Below, one piece after another: positions 6,393 through 7,553 of a stretch of 7,553 nt of DNA. A model generated the notes under the pieces. It had not been told where the DNA came from. It saw only the letters and a program-made list of their open reading frames with translations, and searched no databases. Each line of letters opens with the position of its first letter. Position 1 is the stretch's first letter. A program made the translations under genes and the position numbers. Source of the DNA: DATKCJ01 sp035513275 (lineage in GTDB: Bacteria; Verrucomicrobiota; Verrucomicrobiia; Opitutales; Opitutaceae); the NCBI GenBank assembly GCA_035513275.1, contig DATKCJ010000393.1, positions 1-7,553 on the forward strand. Direction: 5' to 3'.

Positions 6393-6428
6393 GTGCAAGT
6401 GTGAGTCGGTGCGTGCAAGGTTGAGGCG
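6393..6428. repeat. Imperfect 16-bp tandem repeat before the secreted GH9 gene
   Basis: GTGCAAGTGTGAGTCG (6393-6408) and GTGCAAGGTTGAGGCG (6413-6428) match at 13 of 16 positions and are offset by exactly 20 bp, about two helical turns. They lie 12 and 32 bp upstream of the ATG at 6381. The position and phasing would suit a regulator binding two sites on one DNA face, or a simple local duplication. No promoter boxes stand out nearby. Low confidence as an operator. Confidence 0.35.
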
Positions 6429-6440
6429 AGGATGCATTGG

Positions 6441-6567
6441 GTAGGAGCCCGCTTGCGGGCGATTTCTGGCTCCGAGGTGGGGCGCGTTGTCCCAAACGCG
6501 CCCTTGTCCCTCTCCTCACGGAGCGGGCTACAAAGGAATTCGGAATCGCCCGCAAGCGGGCTCCTAC
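6441..6567. repeat. REPIN-like inverted REP pair, type D, with an inserted element
   Basis: Arms 6441-6464 and 6544-6567 are perfectly complementary over 24 bp; one T-G wobble and one more pair extend this inward to 6466/6542. Each arm begins GTAGGA from the outside and contains its own hairpin: GCCCGC (6447-6452), TT, GCGGGC (6455-6460). The frame GTAGGA, hairpin, GA is shared with the type C element at 4552-4622, but stem bases differ. The 75-nt interior is almost entirely a copy of the type B double hairpin. It occupies the divergent gap between the secreted GH9 gene and hmgA. Confidence 0.87.
6471..6532. repeat. Double-hairpin repeat, type B (copy 2, nested)
   Basis: This is a diverged copy of 2737-2796, sharing TCCGAGGTGG, GCGCGTTG, AACGCGC, TTGTCCC, the TCAC loop and GGGCTACA. 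Its first stem is 9 bp (6480-6488 with 6495-6503). The second pairs 6508-6515 with 6520-6527 at 7 of 8 positions. Differences from copy 1 within stems are mostly compensated on the opposite arm. The element sits wholly inside the type D inverted pair. Confidence 0.78.
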
Positions 6568-6591
6568 CTCCAGAGCCCCACCAGTCATCAC

Positions 6592-6620
6592 TTGTCCTGC
6601 GGCAAACGCCGGAGTAGGTT
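6592..6620 (+). promoter_or_regulatory. Weak putative promoter of hmgA
   Basis: TTGTCC (6592-6597; 4 of 6 to TTGACA), a 17-nt spacer and TAGGTT (6615-6620; 3 of 6 to TATAAT) lie just right of the REP block. A start near 6627 would give a leader of about 54 nt that includes the hairpin at 6637-6660. The match is poor; it is listed because it is the best-spaced pair I found in the clear stretch before hmgA. Confidence 0.2.
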
Positions 6621-6636
6621 GGCCGTGTTCAACAAC

Positions 6637-6660
6637 CCGGGCGCGCACCCCTGCGCCCGG
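6637..6660 (+). other. GC hairpin in the hmgA leader
   Basis: CCGGGCGC (6637-6644) and GCGCCCGG (6653-6660) form a perfect 8-bp stem around an 8-nt loop. It ends 20 bp before the hmgA ATG. The position allows an effect on translation initiation or a protein-binding operator. There is no Shine-Dalgarno site between it and the ATG. Confidence 0.4.
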
Positions 6661-6680
6661 CAACCCGTTACCCTGTCACC

Positions 6681-7553
6681 ATGCCGTTCTACCGCACGCT
6701 CGGGGCGATGCCCCGCAAGCACCACATCAAGTTCCCGCGCGACAAGGCCGCGAGCTTCAAGGGCGAGGGCCTCCACTACGAGCACGTGATCACCACTGAA
6801 GGCTTCGACCGCGCCTACACGATCACATACCACCTCAAGCCGCCGACACGCGTGAAAGAGGTCGGGCTCTTCAGTGAAATCTCGCTTGCCGCCGCGACGC
6901 ATACGCCGCTGCGTCACCATCATTTGAAATCCGCCAACATGGCTCGCGCGGGCGATCCCTACACGGGCCGCGTGCCTCTGATGTTCAACAAGGACATCAC
7001 ATGCCACCGTTGCCGGCCGGCGACTGCGATGGGCGAAGGCTACGATTTCTATCGCAACGGCCGCAGTGACGACGTGATTTTCGTCTGGGCCGGCGGCGGC
7101 GTTCTCGAGTCGAGCTTCGGCCGGCTACGTTACAAACAGGACGACTATATCGTGATTCCGCGCGGCACGACCTATCGGCTCGTGCCCGACGACATCGAGC
7201 AGGAAGACTACCTGATTCTCGAGTCGGCGCACCCGGTGCGCATCCCCGAGCGCTACCGTCATCCCGAGGGTCAGATCAGGATGGGCGCGCCCTACAGCGA
7301 ACGCGATTTCCACGGACCAACCGAAACGATCGCCGAGGACAAGGAGGGCGACTACGCGATCCTCGTGAAAGACCGCGGGCGCTTCACGCGCGTTGTCATG
7401 GCGCATCACCCGCTCGATGTCGTCGGCTGGGACGGCTACATTTATCCATTCACTTTCAGCGCGAACGATTTCGAGCCGATCACCGGCACGGTGCACCTGC
7501 CGCCGCCGATCCACCAGACGTTCGAGATGAAGGGATTCGTGATTTGCACCTTC
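6681..7553 (+). CDS. hmgA: Homogentisate 1,2-dioxygenase, N-terminal 291 residues
   Basis: The ATG at 6681 opens a frame that stays open to the last base, giving 291 residues without a stop. The enzyme is an Fe(II) cupin-type dioxygenase that opens the homogentisate ring to maleylacetoacetate in tyrosine/phenylalanine catabolism, in the cytosol. Family landmarks are MPFYRTLGAMPRKHHIKF at the start, HLKPPTRVKEV, a cupin core with GYDFYRNGRSDDVIFVWAG and DDYIVIPRGTTYRL near residues 120-170, and DVVGWDGYIYPFTFSANDFEPITG at about 249-270. PPPIHQTFEMKGFVICTF ends the visible part. The iron ligands (two His and a Glu in characterised enzymes) lie further downstream, so catalytic completeness cannot be judged. 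Bacterial short forms of this family are, as I recall, about 380-390 residues, so roughly three quarters is present. It diverges from the GH9 genes and is probably regulated separately. No Shine-Dalgarno site precedes the ATG. Confidence 0.88.
   Translation, partial: MPFYRTLGAMPRKHHIKFPRDKAASFKGEGLHYEHVITTEGFDRAYTITYHLKPPTRVKEVGLFSEISLAAATHTPLRHHHLKSANMARAGDPYTGRVPLMFNKDITCHRCRPATAMGEGYDFYRNGRSDDVIFVWAGGGVLESSFGRLRYKQDDYIVIPRGTTYRLVPDDIEQEDYLILESAHPVRIPERYRHPEGQIRMGAPYSERDFHGPTETIAEDKEGDYAILVKDRGRFTRVVMAHHPLDVVGWDGYIYPFTFSANDFEPITGTVHLPPPIHQTFEMKGFVICTF

Noticed and set aside
5020..6444. 474-codon open frame on the plus strand
   Set aside because: Antisense to the secreted GH9 gene, with biased composition and no domain; the GH9 frame has motifs and a signal peptide.
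6441..6567. CRISPR array or insertion-sequence ends
   Set aside because: Units are inverted rather than directly repeated with regular spacers, and no transposase frame or target duplication lies between the arms.
6382..6663. Upstream extension of the secreted GH9 frame
   Set aside because: It would translate the palindromic repeats and bury the signal peptide in the middle of the protein.
7125..7514. 129-codon minus-strand frame opposite hmgA (also 6588-7007)
   Set aside because: Antisense shadow; the plus-strand frame matches homogentisate dioxygenase along its whole length.

Overview
The window is about 7.5 kb of GC-rich bacterial DNA. The gene set is a Tat-exported Gfo/Idh/MocA oxidoreductase next to an exported NIPSNAP protein, a short-form NagB, two GH9 glycoside hydrolases and a homogentisate dioxygenase. 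Starts are poorly served by Shine-Dalgarno sites, and every larger gap holds GTAG-type palindromes. Together this suggests Verrucomicrobiota, most likely an Opitutales/Opitutaceae-like chromosome. That assignment is inference from gene style; no rRNA or phylogenetic marker is present.

Layout. Five genes run on the minus strand. In order of transcription they are an exported GH9 enzyme (6381 to 4660), a cytosolic GH9 enzyme resembling exo-beta-D-glucosaminidases (4533 to 2839), nagB (2595 to 1810), a Tat-signal Gfo/Idh/MocA oxidoreductase (1565 to 393), and a NIPSNAP-family protein with a signal peptide (381 to beyond base 1, truncated). A homogentisate 1,2-dioxygenase gene diverges on the plus strand from 6681 and runs off the right end. 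Gaps between the minus-strand genes are 126, 243, 244 and 11 bp, and the divergent gap is 299 bp. No stretch longer than 300 bp lacks a gene.

How the genes may work together. The exported GH9 could trim a beta-1,4-linked polymer outside the cytoplasm. The cytosolic GH9 could release monomers. If those monomers are glucosamine, then after phosphorylation NagB would convert glucosamine-6-phosphate to fructose-6-phosphate and ammonia. This chitosan or glucosamine-oligosaccharide route is a hypothesis based on context and on an unusual DASGD active-site motif. The oxidoreductase and NIPSNAP pair looks like a separate two-gene unit with its own promoter. Homogentisate dioxygenase belongs to tyrosine/phenylalanine catabolism and has no evident link to the sugar genes.

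The most striking non-coding content is the set of palindromes. All four larger intergenic gaps contain REP-like elements: a GTAG-like tetranucleotide followed by a hairpin, mostly in inverted pairs with GTAG outermost (REPIN layout). Three arrangements are present. One is nested inside another at 6441-6567, and diverged copies keep base pairing through compensatory changes.
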